Assembly: GCA_019637335.1 (NCBI GenBank)
Contig: JAHBVV010000022.1
Span: 58,686-122,685 of the forward strand
Direction of reading: 5' to 3'
From: Candidatus Hydrogenedentota bacterium
GTDB lineage: Bacteria > Hydrogenedentota > Hydrogenedentia > Hydrogenedentales > JAEUWI01
Length of the DNA: 64,000 bases
Shown one piece after another: positions 20,028 through 28,872 of the stretch. Under the pieces are notes generated by a model. The model saw only the letters and a program-made list of their open reading frames with translations. It did no database searches and was not told the DNA's origin. The position numbers and the translations under genes were made by a program. How positions within the stretch are numbered: position 1 is the first letter of the stretch; each line of letters begins with the position of its first letter.

Positions 20028-20324
20028 TATGATCCTACCGCGCCGCGCGCACGCCAGCGTGGCCCGAGCCGTGGTTCTTGGTTGCTTTAGACGCTAGAAT
20101 GAGGCGATATTTCGGGGGCGAAATCTGGTCGTCTCCGGCACAGCGAAGGAGCGATACGCCCTGGATGACTGGATTTGCCGGCGGAAATGGTACGCAGGGA
20201 GGCAATATCCTCCGCTCATTTTATGCCGCGTTGGCTGCCGTTGCCCCCCCAGACGTGGTAGCCAGAAACCTGGGGCCCGGTTGTGCTCGGATCGAATGCC
20301 CTTGTGTTTGGATCGGACCAGGAC
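20028..20324. other. Intergenic region, no gene seen
   Basis: About 300 bases between two plus-strand genes. It is less GC-rich than the coding parts and holds a short imperfect hairpin near 20100-20135 (GATATTTCG / CGAAATC). No open frame with a ribosome site or recognisable product was found. It likely holds the promoter of the gene at 20325. Confidence 0.4.
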
Positions 20325-21344
20325 ATGAACGTTAATAAGAGAGTGAGTGGCCGAATCTTGTTGGTTTTGGCGTCTTGTCTGCTCCTTGCGGGCTTCATGC
20401 TCTTGCTGACAAGGACAATAACCTCTGAGGACGAAATAGTCCTCGACGAAACGCATGGTCCAGGCGCGGATACCCAGACGCCGCATTCAACGGATGCTCG
20501 AGGCAGGCAGAGTGACGTGGAAGCTGGAATGGAAGAATTGGAAAGCAACACGTTATTGCAATCGAATGCGCATGCTGCTGGCGCGACAATTGATACGCGT
20601 GAGTATCCAGATCGCATCATGAAGTACTTACGCCCGTCCGGCGGGAGCATATTCCTTGAATCTTATGTTCTAGACAGGCTTTCGGAAGACGATTTGCCGC
20701 ACCTGTCACGCGCACTTCGGGACGAGGCGTACGCCGCACAATGGGGGGACGTCATATTCGCCATCTGCGTCCTTGAGGAAGATGCCAAAGCCCTCGATGT
20801 GGTTAAGGAATTCGTTTCCAAGCCTTGGGACTGGCGTACGGCCAAGCTGCCGGGCCGAGAGGCATCGCAGGTAGTACGGGGCATCGCAATTTCTCTAATG
20901 AATCTCGCGATGTTGGATCCCGAAGTAAGTGGCCCGTTCCTAAAAGAGATGTTTAGTCTGGAAGGAGCGGAATACATTTTTCAAATATGGCGCGAGGCGC
21001 AGTTCCCGAGCAGCGATTCGGAACGCGTGTTCAAGGCGGATCTTATGTACGGCGCGGCGTCCGGGCTGCTGCACAGCAGATCACCAGAATTGCTGAAAAT
21101 CGTCGAAGACACGTTCCACGAACTTCATGCACTCCACCCAACGGAAAGAAGCGAGGAACAGCGGACGCTATTGTTCACGTGTAAACAGATATTGGGGGAA
21201 AACGAGTTCTATCAAATTGTAGGCTGGGATAAAGGGATCGCGCACATATACGGACTCCATCCGGAGGAAGCTGCAAATCTGGAAATCGTCAACATGGGTA
21301 GATTCATGGCGAAAGTAAGTGCCGGAGTCGCCGCTAACGATTAG
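20325..21344 (+). CDS. Hypothetical membrane-anchored protein
   Basis: I do not recognise a family. The 339-residue product has a single N-terminal hydrophobic segment (ILLVLASCLLLAGFMLLLT), then a hydrophilic linker rich in Asp/Glu/Thr, then a mainly helical domain (for example LSEDDLPHLSRALRDEAYAAQWGDVIFAICVLEEDA). The start at 20325 has an AGGAC element next to it. Base composition is visibly less GC-rich than the neighbours, and codon choice is mixed, which may mean horizontal transfer. It is followed by a remnant-rich region and a MITE. Confidence 0.55.
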   Translation: MNVNKRVSGRILLVLASCLLLAGFMLLLTRTITSEDEIVLDETHGPGADTQTPHSTDARGRQSDVEAGMEELESNTLLQSNAHAAGATIDTREYPDRIMKYLRPSGGSIFLESYVLDRLSEDDLPHLSRALRDEAYAAQWGDVIFAICVLEEDAKALDVVKEFVSKPWDWRTAKLPGREASQVVRGIAISLMNLAMLDPEVSGPFLKEMFSLEGAEYIFQIWREAQFPSSDSERVFKADLMYGAASGLLHSRSPELLKIVEDTFHELHALHPTERSEEQRTLLFTCKQILGENEFYQIVGWDKGIAHIYGLHPEEAANLEIVNMGRFMAKVSAGVAAND

Positions 21345-21611
21345 AGTCCGGTGACTTGGGCTTGGCTCCCCGGGGCTTCCTCCATAGAGCCCCCCCGGCC
21401 GGTGCCTTTATGAGCCATGGAGTGTTGCGGTGTTGGTGTGGTGATCGAAGTGGCGGTGACTTGAAGCCTTGCTGCAGCATGAGGGGAAAGCGGCGGCGCT
21501 ATGGGGGATCCATAGGGGACAAAAAGAGATCTTCACACGAGGATTGTAAATTATCTCCCCGGAATGCATTCGGCTTCCTTGCATTCTTTGATGAGCATTT
21601 CATGGTTCATC

Positions 21612-21755
21612 CGTGACGACGCGGGGATATACACCGTTGTCCTCACGGTTACCAGCGCGGACGGCAACGACACCGAGACGCGGGGGAATCTGATCGAAGT
21701 GGGCGGCGCGGATTCCTCGATTGCGGTGCTGCCAAACCTGGTACAGTTCGGGTAA
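21612..21755 (+). pseudogene. Fragment of a PKD-type domain, cut off by a MITE
   Basis: A frame around 21612-21755 encodes DDAGIYTVVLTVTSADGND followed by TETRGNLIEVGG. This matches the last strands of a PKD domain (yTVtLTVtnadG...). There is no upstream start, signal peptide or rest of the protein. The stop codon TAA at 21753-21755 lies inside the left terminal repeat of the MITE-like element beginning at 21752, so the element supplies the end of the frame. It is most simply a relic of a larger secreted protein. The rest of 21345-21611 shows nothing supportable. Confidence 0.5.
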
Positions 21756-21903
21756 AACTTTAGCGGAATGAAGTTGGATTGACTCCTCTACGACCCAATC
21801 CCGCGTTGCAACGGAAGTGCGCTCCCAGCCTTGCGCGCTCTCGTCGTAGTATCGCGGCATGAAAATAATGGGCTGGCGCTACTTCATTCGGCTAAAGTGT
21901 TAC
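21752..21903. mobile_element. MITE-like element, copy A (152 bp)
   Basis: A 152-bp element bounded by 23-bp terminal inverted repeats (2 mismatches) whose core reads ACTTTAGCGGAATGAAGT. A second copy, in inverse orientation, occupies 58696-59002 with the same 152-bp body interrupted by 155 bp. The body also contains a short open frame on the minus strand beginning MPRYYDESAQGWER, present in both copies. No transposase is in the window. No clear target-site duplication was found, so ends are defined by the repeats only. Confidence 0.7.
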
Positions 21904-21923
21904 GCTGATTCTTTCGAGCGAGA

Positions 21924-23522
21924 TTACGGCGCCGCGATCATATCCACCAATTCGTTGTACCCGCTGCGCGACGGAATCTCCCGAATCGGCTCCAGGCCGG
22001 GGTCCAGAACCGCCGCGCCGTTGACATCGTCAATACGGTACACCTTCGCATCCGGCCCCACACCGATCTGGAGCTCCTCGACCGCCGTCAGGTAGATGTC
22101 CCCCGCGCGGACATGGCCGGATGCGGAGTGGTAGTCGAAAAAGACGGTTTGCCGGTTTCCGACCGGGCTGCGCCCCGCGATCCGGTAGTACCGCGCGAAC
22201 GGGTCCGCCAGCGTTGGACCGTCGGGTTCCGGCGTATCCGGAAACCCCGCGCGAATGCCCACCTGCGCCGTCCCCGCCGGCAGTGCGCCGGGACCGCTGA
22301 TCACCGCCGTGTCGTCCGGAACGACCACGATCAGCCGGTCCGTCCCCGCGTCGTCCCACACGGCCGGCAGCCAGCCGCCCGACCCGAAAAAGGAGTTCGC
22401 CAGCAGCAGGTCGGTCGGGGCGGTTTCGTCGATGTACCACACGAACACATCGTCCCCGTTCCCACCGAAGATGCGGCAATCCCGAATGTTTCCGCCCAGA
22501 ATGACCACGTCGTCGCCATCCAGCGGATCCACCGTGTCCGTCCGCCCATCCCCGCCGTTTCCGAGATCGATGGCCGCCTGCTCCATGTGGTTGATGAACA
22601 CCAGGTCGCTTCCCGGCCCGGTATGGATCGTCGCCGCGCGGATCGCCGGATTCCCCACCGCGCGCGCGATTTCGTCACCCGCGATCACCAGGTCGTTATC
22701 CCGCAACCCCCCGTTCAGGCTGGATCCAGTCCGTACGTCCGCGGCAAACACCGACCCAACCCGCAGCACATCCGGCCCATCGCCCGTATTGAACCCCGCG
22801 CTGAAGCGGATGAACCCGCCGGCGCCCGCATCCCAGATATCGGTTCCGGAGGAGCCGGCGTACACATCCGCGGTGAAGTCTATCTCCATGCCCGCCGGAC
22901 GCGCGCGATCGAAGCGCCACCCGTACGGCCGCCCGCCTGAATCCTCCAGCGGGACGATGGTCGCCACCTTGCTCCGGAACGCATTCAGATTGGCCAGCGC
23001 CGATACCTGCATCGTCACCGGGTCCACGTAGTCCCAGTCTCCCGGGGGCAGCAGGGGCGTGGCCACGCCGTTCAACACGTGGCCATCAAAATATCTGTCG
23101 TCGTACAGCCCGGCCGGCGGAAGATCCGCGGGCGTCGGGGACCAGCTCCCATCCCACGAATACGCGTTGGGCGGACCCGGCGCCACTTCGCCATCCCGAT
23201 CCGGTATCGGCGCCGGGAGGCCCGCCGCTTCGCGTAACTCCGTTTCGCTCAAGCGGCCATTGCTGTTGGCGTCCAGCGCGCCGAATTGCGCGCGCGTCAG
23301 CCCCGATTCCTCGACGCGGGCCTCGGCCAGAGACAATTCGCCATCCGCGTCGCTGTCCAGTGCGGCAAGGCGGTTCAGCAGCCGCCCGGCGATCTCCTCG
23401 AGATCGGCGGGCGCGGGCGGGTTCGGTGGAGGCGGACAGCCCGCCAACAGCGCGAGCGCGAGGCAGGGCGAGAGAGTGGAAAGCATGCGGCAAATCATCC
23501 CGCGCGCGCGGCGTTCCTTCAT
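21924..23522 (-). CDS. Lipoprotein with EF-hand-like calcium sites and a beta-rich repeat domain
   Basis: A 532-residue predicted lipoprotein. The signal peptide ends at lipobox LLAGC (Cys about 29), followed by a Pro-rich linker. Residues ~45-110 hold two EF-hand-type loops (DSDADGELSLAE and DANSNGRLSETE), as in dockerin-like or EF-hand domains. The remainder is beta-rich with repeated GD/ND turns such as GGNGDDVFVW and GDDVVILGG, resembling haemolysin-type calcium-binding repeats. The start at 23522 has a GGAGGA site. The function is unknown: a surface calcium-binding or adhesion role is inference. A MITE abuts its 3' end. Confidence 0.65.
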   Translation of the reverse strand: MKERRARGMICRMLSTLSPCLALALLAGCPPPPNPPAPADLEEIAGRLLNRLAALDSDADGELSLAEARVEESGLTRAQFGALDANSNGRLSETELREAAGLPAPIPDRDGEVAPGPPNAYSWDGSWSPTPADLPPAGLYDDRYFDGHVLNGVATPLLPPGDWDYVDPVTMQVSALANLNAFRSKVATIVPLEDSGGRPYGWRFDRARPAGMEIDFTADVYAGSSGTDIWDAGAGGFIRFSAGFNTGDGPDVLRVGSVFAADVRTGSSLNGGLRDNDLVIAGDEIARAVGNPAIRAATIHTGPGSDLVFINHMEQAAIDLGNGGDGRTDTVDPLDGDDVVILGGNIRDCRIFGGNGDDVFVWYIDETAPTDLLLANSFFGSGGWLPAVWDDAGTDRLIVVVPDDTAVISGPGALPAGTAQVGIRAGFPDTPEPDGPTLADPFARYYRIAGRSPVGNRQTVFFDYHSASGHVRAGDIYLTAVEELQIGVGPDAKVYRIDDVNGAAVLDPGLEPIREIPSRSGYNELVDMIAAP

Positions 23523-23656
23523 GATGAGATTCCTCCGAGCCCTTGCCGACGCCGGGATTATACCACCGATCGGCCTCGCTCAGCGTGCGCCGTGGTCGGG
23601 CCGCGCGCCCGATATACGGAACCCGGGAACTCGAAAAGCCGCCTCAACCCGCCTCT

Positions 23657-23718
23657 GTACCATATTTTGGTACACCCGTGATGTTTTCGTTGACAAACTG
23701 CATCGATCGTGTTATCAC
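23657..23718 (+). promoter_or_regulatory. Promoter and palindromic operator of the GntR-like gene
   Basis: A perfect 6-bp inverted repeat GTACCA-TATTT-TGGTAC (23657-23673) is followed by a near-consensus -35 TTGACA (23690-23695), a 17-base spacer and TATCAC (23713-23718) as -10. The start codon is at 23748. The palindrome upstream of the -35 element of a regulator gene suggests an operator, possibly autoregulatory. This is seen in sequence; the binding itself is inferred. Confidence 0.6.
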
Positions 23719-23747
23719 AAAGCTTCATTTTGCTGGTTGGGAGCATC

Positions 23748-24821
23748 ATGGGCAGCAAGAACGCACACGTCATGTCGGCCATTGAACAGGATATCCGTAA
23801 CCGCGGGTTGCGGCCGGGGCAGCCCTATTGCAGCGCGCGGGAGATCGCCGATCGCCTGGATGTGAGCCCCATGACCGCTGATCGCGCCATGCGGCGCCTG
23901 GCGGATAGCGGCGTGCTGATCCGCCGCCACGGCTCGGGCACTTTTGTCGGCGCCGCGCTGGCCGACCGGCTTGCCGCCGAGGTCCGGTTTATCCAAATCT
24001 TCATTCCAGCCAATTTTTACAATGCCTATCGCGTAATCGTCGAGAACATCGTCGCGACGCTGCACCAGGCCTTTCCCCGGGATCGCATCGAGCAAGTCTT
24101 CATATCCGACGCGGCGCAGGAATCCTTTTGCCGCCAGCTTGTTCGCGCGTGGCGCACCGGCGAAGCCCCCCGGGCGGTGGTGCTCGTTGGGTGCGGCCTA
24201 CCGGTCCAACGCCTCTTTGCCGAGCAGGGGATACCCGTGGTCGCGACGGGCGGCGTCTCCAAGACGCAATCGCCCCTGCCCTGGATTGACATGGACCACC
24301 GCGAGGCGGGCCGCCTGCTGGGGCATTGGGCCGCAAGCCTTGGCCACCGGCGCGTACTTATTCTCATGAACCACCTGTGGGGGTGCGGCGACAACGATTT
24401 CCTCGACGGGCTTGAGGAAGGATTGCGGCCCGCGTCGGGCAAGCCGATTGAGGCCCGGGTGCGCAGTGTGGACGTGGAAGGCAGCGACGTGGAATCCGTG
24501 CTCCGGGAAGCATTCCAGCGGGGCAACCCGCCAGGGGCGCTTATCTGTACCGCCCGCCGGAACGCCGAGATCGCCGTACGCATCGCGGAGGACCGCGGCT
24601 TGCGGATTCCGGAAGACTTCGCGGTAGCCACGGTGCTGGTTCGCGCGCCGACCGGCCCGCCGCCCCGTTACACCTATACCCGCTGGGCCACCACGCGGGA
24701 AACGAACGACGCATTGCGCACCATGGTGCGCCAGCTGATCCGGGGCATGCCTCCGGATCCCGCGCAGTTTCTCATACCGGTTGAACTGGTGACGCCGGGT
24801 TGCCTGGACGAATGGATTTGA
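23748..24821 (+). CDS. GntR-type transcription regulator with LacI-like sensor domain
   Basis: A 357-residue regulator combining a GntR winged helix (residues 5-75: [59 protein letters not shown]) with a periplasmic-binding-protein-like sensor domain as in LacI/GalR proteins (residues 85-350: [56 protein letters not shown]). Such hybrids are typical of sugar-responsive repressors (AraR-like). The start ATG at 23748 has GGGAG 6 bases upstream. It precedes the pseudopilin, beta-helix and GH99-like genes, so it probably governs that carbohydrate locus. The ligand is unknown. Confidence 0.88.
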   Translation: MGSKNAHVMSAIEQDIRNRGLRPGQPYCSAREIADRLDVSPMTADRAMRRLADSGVLIRRHGSGTFVGAALADRLAAEVRFIQIFIPANFYNAYRVIVENIVATLHQAFPRDRIEQVFISDAAQESFCRQLVRAWRTGEAPRAVVLVGCGLPVQRLFAEQGIPVVATGGVSKTQSPLPWIDMDHREAGRLLGHWAASLGHRRVLILMNHLWGCGDNDFLDGLEEGLRPASGKPIEARVRSVDVEGSDVESVLREAFQRGNPPGALICTARRNAEIAVRIAEDRGLRIPEDFAVATVLVRAPTGPPPRYTYTRWATTRETNDALRTMVRQLIRGMPPDPAQFLIPVELVTPGCLDEWI

Positions 24822-24945
24822 ATGCGCGCAGCCAACGCGCGGGCTTGAGCGCCCTGGAAAGGAGGTTTGCATTTGCGCGGCCGCCGCAAACGAGAGAATT
24901 CGTGAAATGTTTGCACTAATAGAAACCAAACGGAGAGTACACGCT

Positions 24946-25950
24946 ATGAAACGCAGTGGTTTTACCCTGATCGAGCTGCTGGTTGTGATTGCCATCATCG
25001 GCATTCTCGCCGCCATCCTGCTTCCCGCGCTGGCCCGGGCCCGCGAGGCCGCCCGCCGCGCAAGCTGCCAGAACAACCTGAAACAGATGGGCCTTGTCCT
25101 GAAGATGTACGCCAACGAGTCCAAAGGCGAGGTCTTCCCGCCCATCTATGTCGACCATCAGGCCCCTTCCTACGACTGCGACGCCTTCACCAACCAGGCC
25201 TCCGTCGACAACGCCGTGCCCGTGGGCACCGAAAACGTCTACGAACCCATGGTCGACCCGCGCGAAGTCTACCCCGAATACCTGGTCGACCCCGGCATCC
25301 TCGTGTGCCCGTCCGACGCCACCCTGACCACCGAAGCCTGGACCACCGGCGGCGGCGCCACCTATTTCCACAAGGTCTGCGAGGGCGACGACGACAAAGG
25401 AAGCCGCGCCGGTCAGGACAGCTACCTCTATTTCGGCCACATCTTCGACCAGTGTGGAAGCAATGATCGCGCCGTGGACGCGGCCCTCCTCGGCCTGCCG
25501 ATCCCGGGCAACATCTGCCTCCAATCCACCCTGTGGGATGTCGCCGTGCGCACGCTCACCGGCTGGCCCGCCACCAACACCGCGGAAACCCGCGTGCTGG
25601 GAAGCATTAACCTGAATAGCGCCGCGACCGCCATCGGTTTCCCCGATACCCGCGACTACGGCAACGGCTTCAGCTCGGACCTCCTGCGCTTCCGCGAAGG
25701 CGTCGAGCGATTCATGATTACCGATATCAACAACCCCGGCGCGAGCGCGAAGGCGCAGTCGGAAATATTCGTGTACTTTGACATTATCACCGTAACCGTG
25801 GATATCAACCGGGTGGACTTCAGCCACATCCCCGGCGGCGCCAACGTTCTATACATGGACGGACACGTCGAGTTCCTCAAGTATTCCGAAGAAGGCGCCG
25901 CTCCCATCAACGGCAACACCGCCCGCGGCATCGGTAACAGCATCGGATAA
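24946..25950 (+). CDS. Type II-secretion-like pseudopilin with C-terminal MDGHVEF motif
   Basis: The N-terminus [37 protein letters not shown] is a textbook prepilin: a cleavage site G|FTLIE with Glu at +5 and a hydrophobic helix. The 334-residue protein is long and ends in a region with [14 protein letters not shown], the C-terminal box of the planctomycete-type DUF1559/'H-X9-DG' pseudopilins. It sits between the GntR-like regulator and the beta-helix protein. The start at 24946 is 10 bases after a GGAG element. Such proteins are very numerous in planctomycete-type genomes, and their cargo or surface role is not settled. Confidence 0.85.
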   Translation: MKRSGFTLIELLVVIAIIGILAAILLPALARAREAARRASCQNNLKQMGLVLKMYANESKGEVFPPIYVDHQAPSYDCDAFTNQASVDNAVPVGTENVYEPMVDPREVYPEYLVDPGILVCPSDATLTTEAWTTGGGATYFHKVCEGDDDKGSRAGQDSYLYFGHIFDQCGSNDRAVDAALLGLPIPGNICLQSTLWDVAVRTLTGWPATNTAETRVLGSINLNSAATAIGFPDTRDYGNGFSSDLLRFREGVERFMITDINNPGASAKAQSEIFVYFDIITVTVDINRVDFSHIPGGANVLYMDGHVEFLKYSEEGAAPINGNTARGIGNSIG

Positions 25951-26026
25951 CATCAACCTCATACCGGGATCGGGCCGCCCCCCCACGACGCGGCCCGGTC
26001 CCGGCTTCTCATTCAGGAGTATGTGC

Positions 26027-27271
26027 ATGAAAACGGTAGTTCGCTTTGCGCTGTGCGCCATCGCATGCGGCGTCGCCAGCGCCGAAACAGTCGTCTTCTC
26101 ACCGGGGCCCGATGCGCAGTTGCAGATTCAGGAGGCCTTTATCCTCAGCCCGCCCGGCACGGTGTTCCACTTCCAGGAAGGGCGCTACGAATTCGACCAC
26201 ACCCTCTCCCTCGATGTGGACAACGTCACCATACGGGGCGATGGTATGGAGAAGACCGTGCTTACGTTCCAATCCCAGGACGCGGGCGCCGAAGGGCTCT
26301 ACGTCACCAGCGACAACGTAACCCTCGAAGACCTCGCCATTGAGGACACCAAGGGCAACGCCTTCAAATCCAACGGGGCCAACAACCTGATCATCCGCCG
26401 CGTGCGCGCGGAATGGACCGGCGGTCCAAAAGCGACCAACGGCGCCTACGGCCTCTATCCCGTCAGCGCCAGCAACACGCTGATCGAGGATTGCATCGTA
26501 CGGGGCGCCTCGGACGCCGGCATCTACGTCGGCCAGACGAAGAACGTAATCGTCCGGCGCAATCTCGTGGAATTCAACGTCGCCGGCATCGAGATCGAAA
26601 ACTGCCACCACGCCGACGTGTACGACAATATCGCGACGCGCAACACAGGCGGCATTCTCGTCTTCGACATGCCCGGGCTCCCGCTCAAGGACGGCCAGCG
26701 CACGCGCATCTATCAAAACAAGATCTACGACAACGACACCGTGAACTTCGCGCCCGAGGGCAATATAGTCGGCACGGTGCCGACCGGAACCGGCGTCATC
26801 GTGATGGCCAACTATTACGTCGAGATCTTCGACAACGACATCTACAACAACCAGACCGCCAACGTCCTCCTCACCAGCTGGCTCGCCAGCGGGCGCCCCA
26901 ACACCGATCCCGAGTACAACCCGTACTCCGAGGGCATCTATATCCACGGCAACCGTTTCGGGAAAGGCGGCTACGAGCCCATGGGCGACGGCGGACAACT
27001 CATGGCCGCACAGGCGGGCGTTCCGCTGCCCGATATCCTCTGGGACGGTTCCTTCGACACCAATCGGCTCGTGAACGGGGAAATCCCCGAGGATCGCCGG
27101 ATCGTCATCGGCGAAAACGCCAAAACGGGCGGCGGCGAAGTCACCTTCGCCAACCTGGGCGGCGCCGAGGCGATCTTCACCACCTCCAGGGAGGCCGTGC
27201 GGCGCGACATTTCCGCGCACGCGGGGGCGCTCCCGCGCCTGCCCGAAGTCACGCTGCCGCGGATGGAGTAA
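26027..27271 (+). CDS. Secreted parallel beta-helix protein
   Basis: A 414-residue exported protein with a signal peptide (KTVVRFALCAIACGVASA) and a right-handed parallel beta-helix made of repeats such as NVTIRGDGMEKTVLTF, NLIIRRVRAEWTG, NTLIEDCIVRGASDAGIYVGQ, and NVIVRRNLVEFNVAGIEIEN. The arrangement matches the parallel beta-helix repeat family (TIGR03805 type, pectate-lyase fold). No pectin-lyase catalytic set can be confirmed. The start at 26027 has AGGAG at good distance. It lies in the carbohydrate locus between the pseudopilin and the GH99-like gene; polysaccharide binding or cleavage is a reasonable inference. Confidence 0.75.
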   Translation: MKTVVRFALCAIACGVASAETVVFSPGPDAQLQIQEAFILSPPGTVFHFQEGRYEFDHTLSLDVDNVTIRGDGMEKTVLTFQSQDAGAEGLYVTSDNVTLEDLAIEDTKGNAFKSNGANNLIIRRVRAEWTGGPKATNGAYGLYPVSASNTLIEDCIVRGASDAGIYVGQTKNVIVRRNLVEFNVAGIEIENCHHADVYDNIATRNTGGILVFDMPGLPLKDGQRTRIYQNKIYDNDTVNFAPEGNIVGTVPTGTGVIVMANYYVEIFDNDIYNNQTANVLLTSWLASGRPNTDPEYNPYSEGIYIHGNRFGKGGYEPMGDGGQLMAAQAGVPLPDILWDGSFDTNRLVNGEIPEDRRIVIGENAKTGGGEVTFANLGGAEAIFTTSREAVRRDISAHAGALPRLPEVTLPRME

Positions 27272-27302
27272 GCGCCTTCATCGCGTAATCGAGTCAGAAG
27301 TC

Positions 27303-27370
27303 CGGACAGGTTGCGCGTGACTTGCCGGGGCCCGAAAGGGTACCCTTGCGTGTCACGTTCAACCTGTCCG
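27303..27370. repeat. Long imperfect inverted repeat between beta-helix and GH99-like genes
   Basis: Arms at 27303-27321 and 27352-27370 are 19 bases with 17 matches (core CGGACAGGTTG / CAACCTGTCCG), enclosing a 30-base loop. It lies 30 bases before the GH99-like start and in the only gap between these same-direction genes. It could act as an attenuating hairpin, an RNA-processing site or the remains of a mobile repeat. Confidence 0.5.
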
Positions 27371-27399
27371 ATTGTTTTCAGCCCGACCCGGAATCCCGT

Positions 27400-28530
27400 A
27401 TGCCCCTGATCCGTTCCCTGCTCAGCCTCTTCGCCATCTGGCTTGCCCTCCCCGTATCGCCCCGGGAAGCCAACCCCGACGTACACGCGTTCTACTATTC
27501 CTGGTACGGAAACCCGCAGACCGACGGCGCCTGGCGCCAGTGGGACCACGCCGTCGCCGCGCGCAACCCCGACGAGAAGCACACCTGCAAACCGCCCGAA
27601 GACATCGGAGCAAACTTCTACCCGGAAATCGGACTGTACAGTTCCAACGACCCCAACGCCGTGGCGCAACACATGCAACACCTCAAACAGGCCGGCGTCG
27701 GCGTTGTCTCCGCGACCTGGTGGGGGATAGGCGACTACACCGACGCCGCGCTGCAAATCCTGTTCGACGAGGCCGCCCGCGCCGGCGTCCGCGTCAACTT
27801 CCACATCGAGCCCTTCGGCGGGCGCGACGGCAACGGATTCCGCAAGGCGCTGGTCCACCTCCTCGATCGCTGGGGAAACCACCCCGCGCTCTACCGAAAC
27901 GCCAACCACGGGAACCGCCCCCTGGTCTACCTGTACGACAGCTACAAGACCCCGGCAAGCGAGTGGGCCCGCGTCCTGACGCCCCAGGGCGACCTGACCA
28001 TCCGCGGAACCGCGTACGATGTGATCGCCATCGGGCTTTGGGTCAAGGAGGACGAAACCGCCTTCCTGCGCCAGGGCGGCTTCGACGGCTTCTACACCTA
28101 CTTCGCGACCGACCGGTTCACCTACGGATCCACCTGGGCGAACTGGCCCGCGCTCGCAGAAATCGCACGCGAGAACAACTGGATCTTCATCCCCAGCGTC
28201 GGCCCCGGCTACGAAGACCGCAAGATCCGGCCCTGGAACGGCGTCAACAGCCGCGCGCGCGAAAAGGGCGCCTACTACGACCGCGCCTTCCAGGCGGCCA
28301 TCGCCGCAAATCCCGCCCTGATCTCCATCACCTCCTTCAACGAGTGGCACGAGGGCACCCAGATCGAGCCCGCACGCAGCCATCCGCCCGCACTGCCGCC
28401 CGAGCCCGACGGCAAACGCCAGGTCTTCTACCTCGACAACGAAGGCCTCCCACCGGACTGGTATCTCGACCGGACCCGCCACTGGATCGGCGTGTGGGAG
28501 GGGCCGGACGAGACGCCGCCCGAGAGATGA
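27400..28530 (+). CDS. Glycoside hydrolase family 99-like protein
   Basis: A 376-residue protein with a short hydrophobic leader (LIRSLLSLFAIWLALPVSP). The (beta/alpha)8-type core shows family landmarks: FYYSWYGNPQTDGAWRQWDH, GANFYPEIGLYSSNDP, GVGVVSATWWG, NFHIEPFGG, and SFNEWHEGTQIEP. The two Glu residues three apart in NEWHEG match the catalytic pair described for GH99 endo-alpha-mannosidases/mannanases. The start at 27400 is inferred from the signal sequence, since the ribosome site is weak. It ends the GntR-pseudopilin-beta-helix-GH99 locus, supporting a role in glycan breakdown. Confidence 0.8.
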   Translation: MPLIRSLLSLFAIWLALPVSPREANPDVHAFYYSWYGNPQTDGAWRQWDHAVAARNPDEKHTCKPPEDIGANFYPEIGLYSSNDPNAVAQHMQHLKQAGVGVVSATWWGIGDYTDAALQILFDEAARAGVRVNFHIEPFGGRDGNGFRKALVHLLDRWGNHPALYRNANHGNRPLVYLYDSYKTPASEWARVLTPQGDLTIRGTAYDVIAIGLWVKEDETAFLRQGGFDGFYTYFATDRFTYGSTWANWPALAEIARENNWIFIPSVGPGYEDRKIRPWNGVNSRAREKGAYYDRAFQAAIAANPALISITSFNEWHEGTQIEPARSHPPALPPEPDGKRQVFYLDNEGLPPDWYLDRTRHWIGVWEGPDETPPER

Positions 28531-28563
28531 AGTAGAGGGCGCCTCCTCGACCAGATGGGCCAA

Positions 28564-28872
28564 TTACGGCTGCGGCGCGTTCAGGGCCATCCACGCCATG
28601 ATAAGCAGCAGAATGAAGGCGAATATCGCGCCGGCGCACCCGAAATAGAGCCGGATCTTGAACCAAGTGCTCTGGTACGTGCAGTCCGGATTCGGGCACA
28701 CGCCGCGGTTGATTCCCATCAGTTCGCCGCAAAGCGGACACAATTTGGTGGCGTTGTCTGGAACGGGCACGCGAGGCAATTCCTGTGGTTCTTCGAGTAG
28801 GGCCCCGAGTATACCGCCGCGCCGCCCCGGCCCGCCACTCCCCGACGTCAGGAATCCGCCGGCTCCGGACAC
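28564..28872 (-). CDS. Small zinc-ribbon protein with one membrane helix
   Basis: A product of about 102 residues with a zinc-ribbon-like motif NATKLCPLCGELMGINRGVCPNPDC (CPLC...CPNPDC) followed by one hydrophobic helix (GCAGAIFAFILLLIMAWMAL) near the C-terminus. It overlaps the end of the upstream gene by 25 bases, so the two are probably one transcript. The exact start is uncertain; the first 38 residues are Gly/Pro-rich and could be extra. No family name can be given. Confidence 0.55.
   Translation of the reverse strand: MSGAGGFLTSGSGGPGRRGGILGALLEEPQELPRVPVPDNATKLCPLCGELMGINRGVCPNPDCTYQSTWFKIRLYFGCAGAIFAFILLLIMAWMALNAPQP

Noticed and set aside
26971..28563. A 530-codon open frame on the minus strand
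   Set aside because: Antisense to the GH99-like gene, which has signal peptide and catalytic motifs.
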